The position numbers and the translations under genes were made by a program. 12,566 bases of DNA from Microcaldota archaeon (GTDB taxonomy: Archaea; Micrarchaeota; Micrarchaeia; Micrarchaeales; Micrarchaeaceae), in contig JAJYVI010000025.1 in the NCBI GenBank assembly GCA_021792115.1, forward strand, positions 1 through 12,566, given 5' to 3'. Every line of letters starts with the position of its first letter. Position 1 is the stretch's first letter. Positions 1 through 5,184 of the stretch are shown in pieces. The notes beneath the pieces were generated by a model. It was not told where the DNA came from, did not search any database, and was given only the letters and a program-made list of their open reading frames with translations.

Positions 1-118
1 ACAGCGCTGCAAGAACGACTGCAATGATGAGTATTGCCCAGCCGTATGTCATCAGGTATTCCATTGCGCTCTGCGCCTTATGTGCCTGCTGTTTTCTTCT
101 TATTCTCTGTACTTGCAT
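1..118 (-). CDS. Type IV pilin-like protein with class III signal peptide (3' end outside window)
   Basis: The first 39 codons of a gene that continues past the left edge. The translation begins MQVQRIRRKQQAHKAQSAM and continues EYLMTYGWAILIIAVVLAAL. A basic N-terminus is followed by K-A|Q-S-A-M-E and one hydrophobic helix (about residues 24-39), which is the archaeal class III signal peptide layout: prepilin peptidase would cleave before the Q and the helix would pack in a pilus or pilus-like filament. The motif QSAMEYLMTYGWAI recurs in many archaeal pilin-like proteins. The ATG has CTGAT three nt upstream, in the register used by its neighbours. It starts 19 nt after the aIF1A stop, so it is probably co-transcribed with the initiation factors. 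The missing C-terminus prevents saying which pilin type it is. Confidence 0.75.
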   Translation of the reverse strand, partial: MQVQRIRRKQQAHKAQSAMEYLMTYGWAILIIAVVLAAL

Positions 119-137
119 TTTATCAGTCAATATCCTT

Positions 138-479
138 TTAAATACTCAAACCTTTTGTATCCCTAAGCTTGCTTACTTCTATGAAAGAATACTTGTATAT
201 AATATCTCCTCTTTCATCACTCTGGACCGTCCATGGCTTTATTATTACAACATCGTTCAGCTTTACAAGGAATCTTCTTTTAAATCTCCCAGGAACCCCG
301 CAGATCCTCTCCTTTCCGTCACTGCAATTTACATTGAACTTTGTTGCGCCCAGCAGCTTCGTAACCCTGCCAAGCATCTCATCCCCATAGGGAAGCCTCA
401 GCCTCTGAAACTGCTGATCTTCATTGTCTCCCTTCTTGACTGCTCCTCTGTTTCCTCCGTGAAATCTTTTCCCGTAAAT
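138..479 (-). CDS. Translation initiation factor aIF1A, apparently starting at ATT
   Basis: A 113-residue S1-like OB-fold initiation factor that acts at the A site of the small ribosomal subunit with aIF1 and aIF2. The core is visible as LRLPYGDEMLGRVTKLLGA (about 27-45), then CSDGKERICGVPGRFKRR and LNDVVIIKPWTVQSDERGD, all typical of aIF1A/eIF1A, behind a basic tail (YGKRFHGGNRGAVKKG). The only in-frame ATG (375-377) lies inside the first beta strand of the OB fold and would delete conserved residues. Upstream of it, back to the in-frame stop of aIF2-beta at 495-497, there is no ATG, GTG or TTG. GGTGGT at 483-488 is followed by 3 nt and then ATT at 477-479, the same register as other genes here, so ATT is the best start. 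A sequencing error (ATG to ATT) or another non-canonical codon remains possible. Function is confident; start is moderately so. Confidence 0.88.
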   Translation of the reverse strand: MYGKRFHGGNRGAVKKGDNEDQQFQRLRLPYGDEMLGRVTKLLGATKFNVNCSDGKERICGVPGRFKRRFLVKLNDVVIIKPWTVQSDERGDIIYKYSFIEVSKLRDTKGLSI

Positions 480-482
480 ATT

Positions 483-488
483 ACCACC
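483..488 (-). promoter_or_regulatory. Shine-Dalgarno site deciding the ATT start of aIF1A
   Basis: Read on the minus strand this is GGTGGT, close to the archaeal GGTGAT consensus. It lies between the aIF2-beta stop and the aIF1A frame, with AAT as a 3-nt spacer to ATT at 477-479. The same 3-nt spacing is seen for the genes starting at 3173, 4559, 5185, 5858 (plus) and 917, 9269 (minus). Confidence 0.6.
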
Positions 489-494
489 TAAATA

Positions 495-917
495 TCAATA
501 ATGCTTTACACCATATCTGGCGCCGCATGCCTCGCATATAAAATTATACATACCCCCTCCCATCACTTCAAGACGGGAATCAGGTTTGTGGCATTCCTTG
601 CATATTACATAGGTATTGAAATACTTTTCAATTCTCCTATCAAGGTCATCTGTGTTGAACTTACCGTTTATTATCAGTCTCTGCTCTTCTACATTAACCG
701 GCACCCCCAGCTCCTTGCTTAGGTATCTTGCGATTTCAACTACTTTACGCCTTGCCATGTCAGCAATGACGGCAATATTCTTTATTATAGTTTTATTTCC
801 TTCTATAAAGTCTTCTGTTTTAGGTATCTTGAAATCTGAAATGTCTGCGGCAAGGTTTGGCCTTTTCGCAAATGCCCTGTCTAAAAGCTTGAAATACTCA
901 TTATCATTATCTGACAC
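495..917 (-). CDS. Translation initiation factor aIF2 subunit beta
   Basis: The beta subunit of the aIF2 heterotrimer, which brings initiator Met-tRNA to the small ribosomal subunit. Its 140 residues match the usual archaeal length. An N-terminal helix is followed by the alpha/beta domain (about 35-95, including KTIIKNIAVIADMARRK and KELGVPVNVEEQRLIINGKF). A C-terminal zinc ribbon has C106-x2-C109 and C128-x2-C131 (ICKECHKPDSRLEVMGGG, then FICEACG). The start is GTG at 915-917, preceded by GGTGCG and a 3-nt spacer; the frame upstream offers nothing better. It ends 15 nt before the aIF1A start and in the same reading frame, so the two are probably translated from one mRNA. Confidence 0.93.
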   Translation of the reverse strand: MSDNDNEYFKLLDRAFAKRPNLAADISDFKIPKTEDFIEGNKTIIKNIAVIADMARRKVVEIARYLSKELGVPVNVEEQRLIINGKFNTDDLDRRIEKYFNTYVICKECHKPDSRLEVMGGGMYNFICEACGARYGVKHY

Positions 918-958
918 TATCGCACCATTGTTTTTGCTTATGTGTTTATTAAATAATG

Positions 959-987
959 TTGAAAATTCATAAATCTTTTCAACAATT
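959..987. repeat. Near-palindromic promoter element, copy 1 (upstream of aIF2-beta)
   Basis: A 29-bp stretch found again at 2334-2362 with one mismatch. Its first 24 bp have perfect 7-bp inverted arms, TTGAAAA and TTTTCAA, around a 10-bp AT-rich centre. It lies about 40 bp upstream of the aIF2-beta start, around the transcription start predicted from the TATA-like sequence at 992-1004. The symmetry and the two promoter positions suggest a dimeric regulator's operator. It could alternatively carry a TATA-like core (TTTATGAA on the minus strand). Confidence 0.55.
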
Positions 988-991
988 CAAT

Positions 992-1004
992 AAATTTATA
1001 TAAG
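992..1004 (-). promoter_or_regulatory. Putative TATA box of the aIF2-beta/aIF1A/pilin operon
   Basis: On the minus strand the sequence CTTATATAAATTT is a good archaeal TATA box, about 75 nt upstream of the GTG start. A start site about 25 nt downstream would fall inside the palindromic element at 959-982, leaving a leader of roughly 50 nt that contains the ribosome binding site. Confidence 0.45.
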
Positions 1005-1154
1005 ATTTATAGGAAATTAAGATTAAATAGCTTCTCTAAAATAATATCGCAGGCGCAAAAATTTCAATTTCTGTATTCTTTACATTAAAATCTGCATTGG
1101 CTTCCTCATTTTTTCTTTTTTTATTCCAAAACAAATAGCTACCTTGCTATATTA

Positions 1155-1186
1155 TATTTATTCTATTTACTATTTATTCTATTTAC
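1155..1186. repeat. Perfect 16-bp tandem repeat, two copies
   Basis: TATTTATTCTATTTAC occurs twice back to back (1155-1170 and 1171-1186), just downstream of the nuoH stop, in the 281-bp gap between nuoH and the aIF2-beta promoter. It is AT-rich and has no coding potential. It may be slippage-derived sequence or part of the nuoH 3' end. A weak hairpin (ATAGC/GCTAT, about 1136-1152) sits beside it. I see no other feature in 1020-1198. Confidence 0.7.
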
Positions 1187-1198
1187 TTATTTTACATT

Positions 1199-2314
1199 TT
1201 ATTTTATAAATAAAACAAAAGTTATAAGCAGATTAAGCACAGAGAGAGGAAGCAGCCAGTTCCATCCAAACTTCATTATCTTGTCTATCCTCATTCTTAT
1301 CATTGTGGCTCTTATAATTACAATGAATAATGTTAGCAGTATGACTTTTACAATGAGCCATGCAGCAGGAGGAAGGAAAGCATGACCTATCCATCCTCCA
1401 AGAAACAGGATAGAGATCAAGAGAGTGCCTATAAACATTCGTGTATAGTCTATAAATAGTACAAGTGCATAGTATGGAGCGCTGACATCATTTAACCAGC
1501 CTGCAATTAGCTCGCTGTCTGCTTCTCTAAGGTCAAAAGGCTGCCTTTCAAGTTCTGCAAGCAGGGTTATGAAAAAAACTATGAATCCTATAGGCATAAG
1601 TAAAATGAACCAGTGTGCACTTTGCGCAGTGACTATTGAATAAAACTCAAATCCCCCTGAAAGCGCAACTATCGGCACTAATGAAAGCAGCATGGGTATT
1701 TCATACCCCACCATCATAAGCACAGACCTTTGCGCGCTTATAGACGAAAATTTGTTTCCGCTACTCCATGCAACAAGGAACATTAAAAAGGGCATGAATG
1801 AAAGCAGGGCAAATACAATTATAAGGCCAAGGCTTGCATTAATTCCCACAAAGCCTCTGCTCAATGGTATAAATATCAGTATAAAAAACAGAAGCGCAAA
1901 TATTGCAGGCACAACAGCAGGGAATATTTTCTCTGCATTATCAGGTATTATATTTTCTTTGGCAAGAAGCTTTACAAGATCTGCAAAATTTTGCAGGAAT
2001 CCAAATTTCCCTACATACGTAGGTCCATGCCGTGACTGCATCCTTGCCATTAACTTTCTTTCTGCCCAACTCATTACATATATGTATAATGAGTCTATTA
2101 TTGACAGTATAACAAGGAATACTATTATAGCTATGATTAATGCAACAGCCCAGGCGTACTGAAAAGGATACTGAACATGCAATGCTTCTGATACTATGCG
2201 CAATGCGCTATTCGTATAATTATAATATTGAGACAGTACCTGTGAATTAATCTGCATAAACTCCTTTATAAAATTTAATCTTCGCATCGAATTTGTTGAT
2301 TCGGCACGCGCCAT
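1199..2314 (-). CDS. nuoH: NADH dehydrogenase-like complex I subunit H (NuoH/ND1 family)
   Basis: A 371-residue polytopic membrane protein with about eight hydrophobic segments from residue 55 on. NuoH forms the quinone-binding chamber and anchors the peripheral arm of complex I. Family signatures are the first-loop motif ERKLMARMQSRHGP (85-98), the quinone-site loop AELERQPFDLREADSELIAGW (253-273) and the terminal RMRIDKIMKFGWNWLLPLS (340-358). The N-terminus is about 50 residues longer than the core fold, so initiation at the ATG for residue 20 is possible. No ribosome binding site precedes ATG 2312-2314, but a TATA-like core lies about 30 nt upstream, which would fit a leaderless mRNA. No other nuo gene is in the window, so it is transcribed apart from the rest of any complex. 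Confidence 0.93.
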   Translation of the reverse strand: MARAESTNSMRRLNFIKEFMQINSQVLSQYYNYTNSALRIVSEALHVQYPFQYAWAVALIIAIIVFLVILSIIDSLYIYVMSWAERKLMARMQSRHGPTYVGKFGFLQNFADLVKLLAKENIIPDNAEKIFPAVVPAIFALLFFILIFIPLSRGFVGINASLGLIIVFALLSFMPFLMFLVAWSSGNKFSSISAQRSVLMMVGYEIPMLLSLVPIVALSGGFEFYSIVTAQSAHWFILLMPIGFIVFFITLLAELERQPFDLREADSELIAGWLNDVSAPYYALVLFIDYTRMFIGTLLISILFLGGWIGHAFLPPAAWLIVKVILLTLFIVIIRATMIRMRIDKIMKFGWNWLLPLSVLNLLITFVLFIK

Positions 2315-2333
2315 TATTATGTATTAAGATAAC

Positions 2334-2362
2334 TTGAAAATTCATAAATCTTTTCAATAATT
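2334..2362. repeat. Near-palindromic promoter element, copy 2 (upstream of nuoH)
   Basis: The second copy of the element at 959-987, identical except at one position (2358). It lies 20 bp upstream of the nuoH ATG in the same orientation relative to its gene. The arms TTGAAAA/TTTTCAA are perfect in both copies. Its central TTTATGAA (minus strand) is at a suitable distance to act as the TATA box of a leaderless nuoH transcript. Confidence 0.55.
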
Positions 2363-2457
2363 GCAGAGGTTAAGACATAATAGCTGCCCATGCTAAGCAT
2401 ATAAATTCATATATTTCATTCTCCTGACTAGAGCCTACTGATTTAGCAAATTGGTTT

Positions 2458-2498
2458 AAAACAAAAAGAACAAGCGTTTTGCTTGCTAGGATAGCAAG
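2458..2498 (-). terminator. Overlapping hairpins with U-tract, attenuator-like
   Basis: Read on the minus strand, hairpin A is CTTGCTA-TCC-TAGCAAG (7-bp perfect stem, 2482-2498). Hairpin B is CAAGC-AAAAC-GCTTG (2471-2485), followed at once by TTCTTTTTGTTTT (2458-2470). Four bases are shared, so the two stems exclude each other, as terminator/antiterminator pairs do. It lies about 150 nt upstream of nuoH on the same strand. Archaeal termination relies mainly on U-tracts, so a plain terminator of a short transcript is the simpler reading. Confidence 0.4.
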
Positions 2499-2590
2499 TA
2501 GCAGATTATTATGCAAATAATAGAAAACTTTATAGTTTCCTTAATGGCAATCAAATCTAACAAGCCGAAAGCAGGGAATATTCTCTGCAT
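2486..2590 (-). CDS. Possible 34-residue hydrophobic small protein or leader peptide
   Basis: An ATG-started ORF beginning MQRIFPAFGLLDLIAIKE and ending in a strongly hydrophobic FSIICIIICYLLS. It could be a membrane microprotein. Its stop codon lies inside hairpin A of the overlapping hairpin pair, an arrangement like a leader peptide in an attenuator. Against it: no ribosome binding site precedes the ATG, and an ORF this short in AT-rich DNA can arise by chance. I do not recognise it. Confidence 0.2.
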   Translation of the reverse strand: MQRIFPAFGLLDLIAIKETIKFSIICIIICYLLS

Positions 2591-2689
2591 TCTATAAATT
2601 TTTAGATTGGCTGTCGCTGTTGCAAATATTCAGTTAAATTATTATAACTTATTTAATAAATCAATAAATGATTATTCAATAAATTAGTA

Positions 2690-2720
2690 CTAAATCTATA
2701 AAATCTATATAAACTTTATA
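2690..2720 (+). promoter_or_regulatory. Putative promoter of the eL40/winged-helix/RPA-like operon
   Basis: Two TATA-like sequences, CTATAAAATC and CTATATAAAC, lie 30-50 nt upstream of the eL40 ATG. The upstream one fits better because its predicted start site would keep the AAGGTG ribosome binding site (2731-2735) in the mRNA. Confidence 0.4.
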
Positions 2721-2743
2721 ATTTTTATCAAAGGTGTTTTAAA

Positions 2744-2899
2744 ATGGGAAAGTTTCCAATAGCAGATGCTGAAATCTCAAACATATATATATGCAAGAAA
2801 TGCAAGGCAAGAAACAAAAAGGGCGCAACAAAGTGCAGAAGATGCGGATACCCTATTCTGAGGCCAAAGAAGAAGAGCGTCAGAACAAAGAAGGCGTAA
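2744..2899 (+). CDS. Large ribosomal subunit protein eL40
   Basis: A 51-residue zinc-ribbon protein of the large ribosomal subunit, lacking the ubiquitin fusion of its eukaryotic counterpart. It begins MGKFPIADAEISNIYICKKC and continues KARNKKGATKCRRCGYPILRPKKK. The four cysteines are two CxxC knuckles (CKKC and CRRC) spaced as in archaeal eL40, followed by the signature GY-x2-LRPK and a basic tail. The length matches the family. The ATG is preceded by AAGGTG. It is the first gene of a plus-strand operon, 31 nt ahead of the winged-helix gene. Confidence 0.93.
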   Translation: MGKFPIADAEISNIYICKKCKARNKKGATKCRRCGYPILRPKKKSVRTKKA

Positions 2900-2930
2900 T
2901 CTGGCCAAATGCGCAGGCAAAGTGATATAT

Positions 2931-3158
2931 ATGCCAAATGAAAATGAAAAATTATTGAAAATAGAGAAAGATATACTGGACGCAATGAAAAAGCTCAATG
3001 CGTCAAAAGAGGCTAGCTCCAAGACAGTAAAAGACATAGCCGCAAAAGCAAACAGGCCAAAGACTCTGGTTGCAAATACCCTTGACCGCCTTACAAAGAG
3101 AAAAGTTCTCGAGCGCAAGGTTGTTGGCAAGTCTGCGCACTATTTCATACCTAGCTGA
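2931..3158 (+). CDS. Small winged-helix (wHTH) protein
   Basis: A 75-residue, lysine-rich protein. An N-terminal helix (EKLLKIEKDILDAMKKLNA) is followed by a helix-turn-helix (about 30-55: SKTVKDIAAKANRPKTLVAN, then TLDRLTKRKVLERK) and a short wing ending AHYFIPS. This is the layout of compact archaeal MarR/ArsR-like DNA-binding proteins. The adjacency to eL40 makes an eS25-like ribosomal wHTH a less likely alternative; I see no specific eS25 signature. The ATG at 2931 is preferred over GTG at 2922 because AGTGAT, which overlaps the GTG, is the ribosome binding site for the ATG. The next gene starts 14 nt downstream. Confidence 0.7.
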   Translation: MPNENEKLLKIEKDILDAMKKLNASKEASSKTVKDIAAKANRPKTLVANTLDRLTKRKVLERKVVGKSAHYFIPS

Positions 3159-3172
3159 ACAGTGGTGGTTAA

Positions 3173-3619
3173 ATGGATGAACCCTCTGAATATATTGATT
3201 TTATCGCAAGGTACAAGGACTGGGTGGCTGTAAAGAAGATGGCAATAAGAAAGGAGACTAGGCCAGAGGAGATCGTGTTTCATCTCTCTGCCATCCGCAA
3301 TAGCTTTGACAGGAAGTCCTTCCTGTTCATGGGGATTAACCTGGATTTGCTTGATGAATTTTCTCGCAAGATTTCTAAAAAGTCAAAAACCTATTCTGAG
3401 CTGGGCCAAGCACTGTCAGCCCTAGACTCAAAGGACGCGAAGGAGGCCATTGCGAAGTCCTGCGATAAGAAGGTTTCTAAGATTGCTGAAATATACCTGC
3501 TTGGCAGGGTTGTGGCTGACTCTGGCTTTGACACCTCGATAACGCAGCAGATGCTTTCGAAGATGTACCCAGACCTTAAGCTCAAGATTCCAAAGCTCGG
3601 CAGGCCCAAGAAGGGCTGA
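3173..3619 (+). CDS. Conserved-looking hypothetical protein in the RPA-like operon
   Basis: A 148-residue soluble protein of unrecognised family. It is predicted mostly alpha-helical, with a basic stretch around VAVKKMAIRKETRPEE, a middle part rich in Lys, Ser and Ala, and a C-terminus ending KLKIPKLGRPKKG. That tail resembles an AT-hook core (GRPKK), suggesting nucleic-acid contact. The ATG has a strong GGTGGT site with the 3-nt spacer. The RPA-like gene starts 2 nt after its stop, so the two are probably translationally coupled and may work together, for example as partners in single-stranded DNA or RNA binding. That role is inferred from position only. Confidence 0.75.
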   Translation: MDEPSEYIDFIARYKDWVAVKKMAIRKETRPEEIVFHLSAIRNSFDRKSFLFMGINLDLLDEFSRKISKKSKTYSELGQALSALDSKDAKEAIAKSCDKKVSKIAEIYLLGRVVADSGFDTSITQQMLSKMYPDLKLKIPKLGRPKKG

Positions 3620-3621
3620 CC

Positions 3622-4395
3622 ATGCAGCCTCAGGGCAGCCTAGTTGACAGGTTCTCTGGCATGGTGACCAGGCAGAGGGCAGACCAGTTTTTATCAGAGG
3701 GCAGGCAGTTTGGTATTAATTCTGCGCAAGACATAGCAGAGATAATAAAGATAAATGCTGAAGATGATAGCCAGCAGCCAGCCATAACAAGCGTGCAGGA
3801 CAAGGTATACAGAGTGTTCAACCAGAAGCAGGAGAAGAGCATCCGCGGCATGGCTGTCAGGGACATCGTGCTTGGAGATTCATTAAGTGGTCAGACAATC
3901 CTAGCTATAATGTATGGAAGTGCATCAGATCTTGCAGACTCCATGCCTATTGAGCGCGGCGATGAAATACTCCTAAACAATGTCCTGCTTGACTTCAAGG
4001 CAGGTGCTGTAAAGTCTATTGCCAAGACATCTATCTCAATAATTAAAAAATCTGCAAGTGCAAGTGCCCTGGCAAGGCTGGATTCTCTCCAAGGCAATGA
4101 AAGGAATATAGACATTGCAGGCAAAGTTCTAGAAACAGGTCCTTTGAAATATCGATCCAATTCTTTGCAATTTCAAAATGCAGAATCATACTGCATAATA
4201 ACAGATTTTACAAAAAACATTAACGTGCATGCCTCAGGCTCAGCAGCGCTCGCGCTTGCAGGCATGAAGCCAGGGGATTTCATAAAAATAGAGTTCTGCT
4301 CATCGCTGCTTGCATATAATGATGTCGTAATTGCAGCAAATAATAATTCAAGGATTTTTTCAAACCCTTGTATTGCCGAAAGGCTTAAAGGCTAA
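3622..4395 (+). CDS. RPA-like protein with two OB folds
   Basis: A 257-residue protein resembling archaeal replication protein A subunits, which coat single-stranded DNA. After a helical N-terminal region (1-65), OB1 spans about 74-143. It shows the RPA pattern VRDIVLGDSLSGQTILAIMY, then a helix, then ERGDEILLNNVLLD. OB2 spans about 162-245 (DIAGKVLETGPLKY, IITDFTKNINVHASGSAAL, MKPGDFIKIE). No C-terminal zinc finger is seen. The assignment rests on this pattern, not a search, and another OB-fold nucleic-acid binder is possible. The ATG lies just after the upstream stop, consistent with translational coupling. Confidence 0.65.
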   Translation: MQPQGSLVDRFSGMVTRQRADQFLSEGRQFGINSAQDIAEIIKINAEDDSQQPAITSVQDKVYRVFNQKQEKSIRGMAVRDIVLGDSLSGQTILAIMYGSASDLADSMPIERGDEILLNNVLLDFKAGAVKSIAKTSISIIKKSASASALARLDSLQGNERNIDIAGKVLETGPLKYRSNSLQFQNAESYCIITDFTKNINVHASGSAALALAGMKPGDFIKIEFCSSLLAYNDVVIAANNNSRIFSNPCIAERLKG

Positions 4396-4461
4396 ACAAT
4401 CTGGCCATTAATAACACAATCTTTTAAATAATTTTGTTTTAAATAAATAATAGGAATTTGC

Positions 4462-4473
4462 TTGCAGCGCAGG
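4462..4473 (+). repeat. 12-bp direct repeat TTGCAGCGCAGG, copy 1
   Basis: An exact 12-mer in the leader of the 4559 gene, repeated at 5149-5160 upstream of the XPF nuclease gene. It is GC-rich in AT-rich non-coding DNA, and both copies lie upstream of plus-strand genes. A shared regulatory element is possible; chance or remnant duplication cannot be excluded. Confidence 0.4.
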
Positions 4474-4558
4474 GTTTATCTTTTTCAGTTTAGGCTGGCG
4501 ATTGCAGCAGTATAATTTCTATTGGATAAAAACAATGTTAAAATAAAAAGGTAATTCT

Positions 4559-4975
4559 ATGATATCTGGATTCGTAATATCAAATATAGAAGGAAAAATA
4601 GAGTCTCAGGAGTCTTTGGCAAACCAGAGGTTTCCTAAGCTGAACATAAATCTTGATAAAGTATCAAGCAGCAATAATAAGCTGAAAGTTGACTACACAT
4701 TTGCTGCTGATTATCTCGACGGTGACAACAAGGATGCAAAGAGCGTTGGCTACCTGAAGCTGGGAGGCACAATAGAGATAATAGAGTCAAAGGAAAAAAT
4801 CTCTGAAATAATGAAGAGGTGGGAAGAGAAGCATTCACTTCCAGTCGATCTTGCAGAGGAAATAATTAATGGCCTGAATTTCAGATGCAGTTCAGCAGGA
4901 ACGCTGCTTGCATATTCAATAGGTCTGATACCTCCTCTTGTAATCTCAATGACAAAAGTGCAAGAAAAGGAGTAG
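4559..4975 (+). CDS. Hypothetical protein with SecB-like features
   Basis: A 138-residue protein I do not recognise firmly. The middle looks like antiparallel beta strands (PKLNINLDKV, NKLKVDYTFAADYLDGDN, VGYLKLGGTIEII), followed by helices (SEIMKRWEEKHSLPVDLAEE and IINGLNFRCSSAGTLLAYSI) and the end GLIPPLVI. This order resembles SecB-type export chaperones, and SecB-like proteins are known in archaea (MJ0357 of Methanocaldococcus). The likeness is of pattern only. The ATG has GGTAAT with a 3-nt spacer. The gene stands alone, with AT-rich upstream sequence and a long terminator-like T tract behind it. Confidence 0.7.
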   Translation: MISGFVISNIEGKIESQESLANQRFPKLNINLDKVSSSNNKLKVDYTFAADYLDGDNKDAKSVGYLKLGGTIEIIESKEKISEIMKRWEEKHSLPVDLAEEIINGLNFRCSSAGTLLAYSIGLIPPLVISMTKVQEKE

Positions 4976-5020
4976 TAAAATTATACTTCTCTTTAATCTC
5001 TATTAAAAAGCACTTAAAAT

Positions 5021-5050
5021 CATTTAGAAGTATTTAGACGTATTTAGAAG
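5021..5050 (+). repeat. Three tandem 10-bp repeats
   Basis: CATTTAGAAG, TATTTAGACG and TATTTAGAAG follow each other directly downstream of the 4559-4975 gene and just before its terminator-like sequence. The ten-base period equals about one helical turn. A second copy of TTAATCTCT upstream (about 4994) could pair with AGAGATT at 5050-5055, giving alternative folds. Confidence 0.6.
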
Positions 5051-5133
5051 AGATTTAATTTTTTAATCTCTTTTTTATTATTTTATTTTTGTTTTTTTCT
5101 ATGTTTTTGTTTTTGGTGTTTACTTTTTATTTT
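5050..5133 (+). terminator. Hairpin plus exceptionally long T tract
   Basis: GAGATT (5050-5055) can pair with AATCTC (5065-5070). This is followed by about 60 nt that are almost all T on the coding strand (5071-5133), broken only by a few A, G and C. Archaeal RNA polymerase terminates at T runs, so this should end the 4559 transcript strongly and insulate the nuclease operon downstream. Confidence 0.65.
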
Positions 5134-5148
5134 GCGCATTTCTAATTA

Positions 5149-5160
5149 TTGCAGCGCAGG
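5149..5160 (+). repeat. 12-bp direct repeat TTGCAGCGCAGG, copy 2
   Basis: The second exact copy of the 12-mer at 4462-4473, here 24 nt upstream of the XPF nuclease ATG. Its first three bases are the TTG of a possible N-terminal extension of the nuclease, which I do not favour. Confidence 0.4.
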
Positions 5161-5184
5161 TCTTGGAAGCATAATCCTGATACA

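Larger units (their letters stand above)
2315..2743. other. 429-bp gene-poor region between divergent nuoH and eL40
   Basis: No conserved protein is recognisable. On the nuoH side it holds the repeated palindromic element (2334-2362) and a TATA-like sequence (2397-2408, minus). The middle (about 2458-2625) is rich in inverted repeats: 7-bp AATCTAA/TTAGATT arms enclosing the near-perfect 18-bp palindrome at 2570-2587, plus two overlapping hairpins at 2471-2498. There is also a 34-codon hydrophobic ORF on the minus strand (2486-2590). The right end is a promoter region for the eL40 operon. No tRNA T-loop motif is present. Confidence 0.6.

Noticed and set aside
24..491. 155-codon plus-strand ORF over the aIF1A/pilin genes
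   Set aside because: Antisense shadow of two conserved minus-strand genes; its translation has no family features.
138..917. aIF2-beta and aIF1A as one protein by readthrough of the in-frame TGA at 495-497
   Set aside because: The two are in the same frame, but both are normally separate, and GGTGGT between them provides a site for independent initiation. Kept as a reason to check the ATT start, not as a fusion.
2360..2640. tRNA or box C/D sRNA in the nuoH-eL40 gap
   Set aside because: No T-loop GTTCGANTC motif and no paired RTGATGA/CTGA boxes at suitable spacing.
2922..2930. GTG start adding three residues to the winged-helix protein
   Set aside because: The GTG lies within AGTGAT, the ribosome binding site for the ATG at 2931.
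2728..3130. Two minus-strand ORFs opposite eL40 and the winged-helix gene
   Set aside because: Shadows; the plus-strand frames encode eL40 and a wHTH with proper ribosome binding sites.
5149..5184. TTG start adding 12 residues to the XPF nuclease
   Set aside because: No ribosome binding site precedes it, and the ATG at 5185 starts exactly at the conserved first strand.
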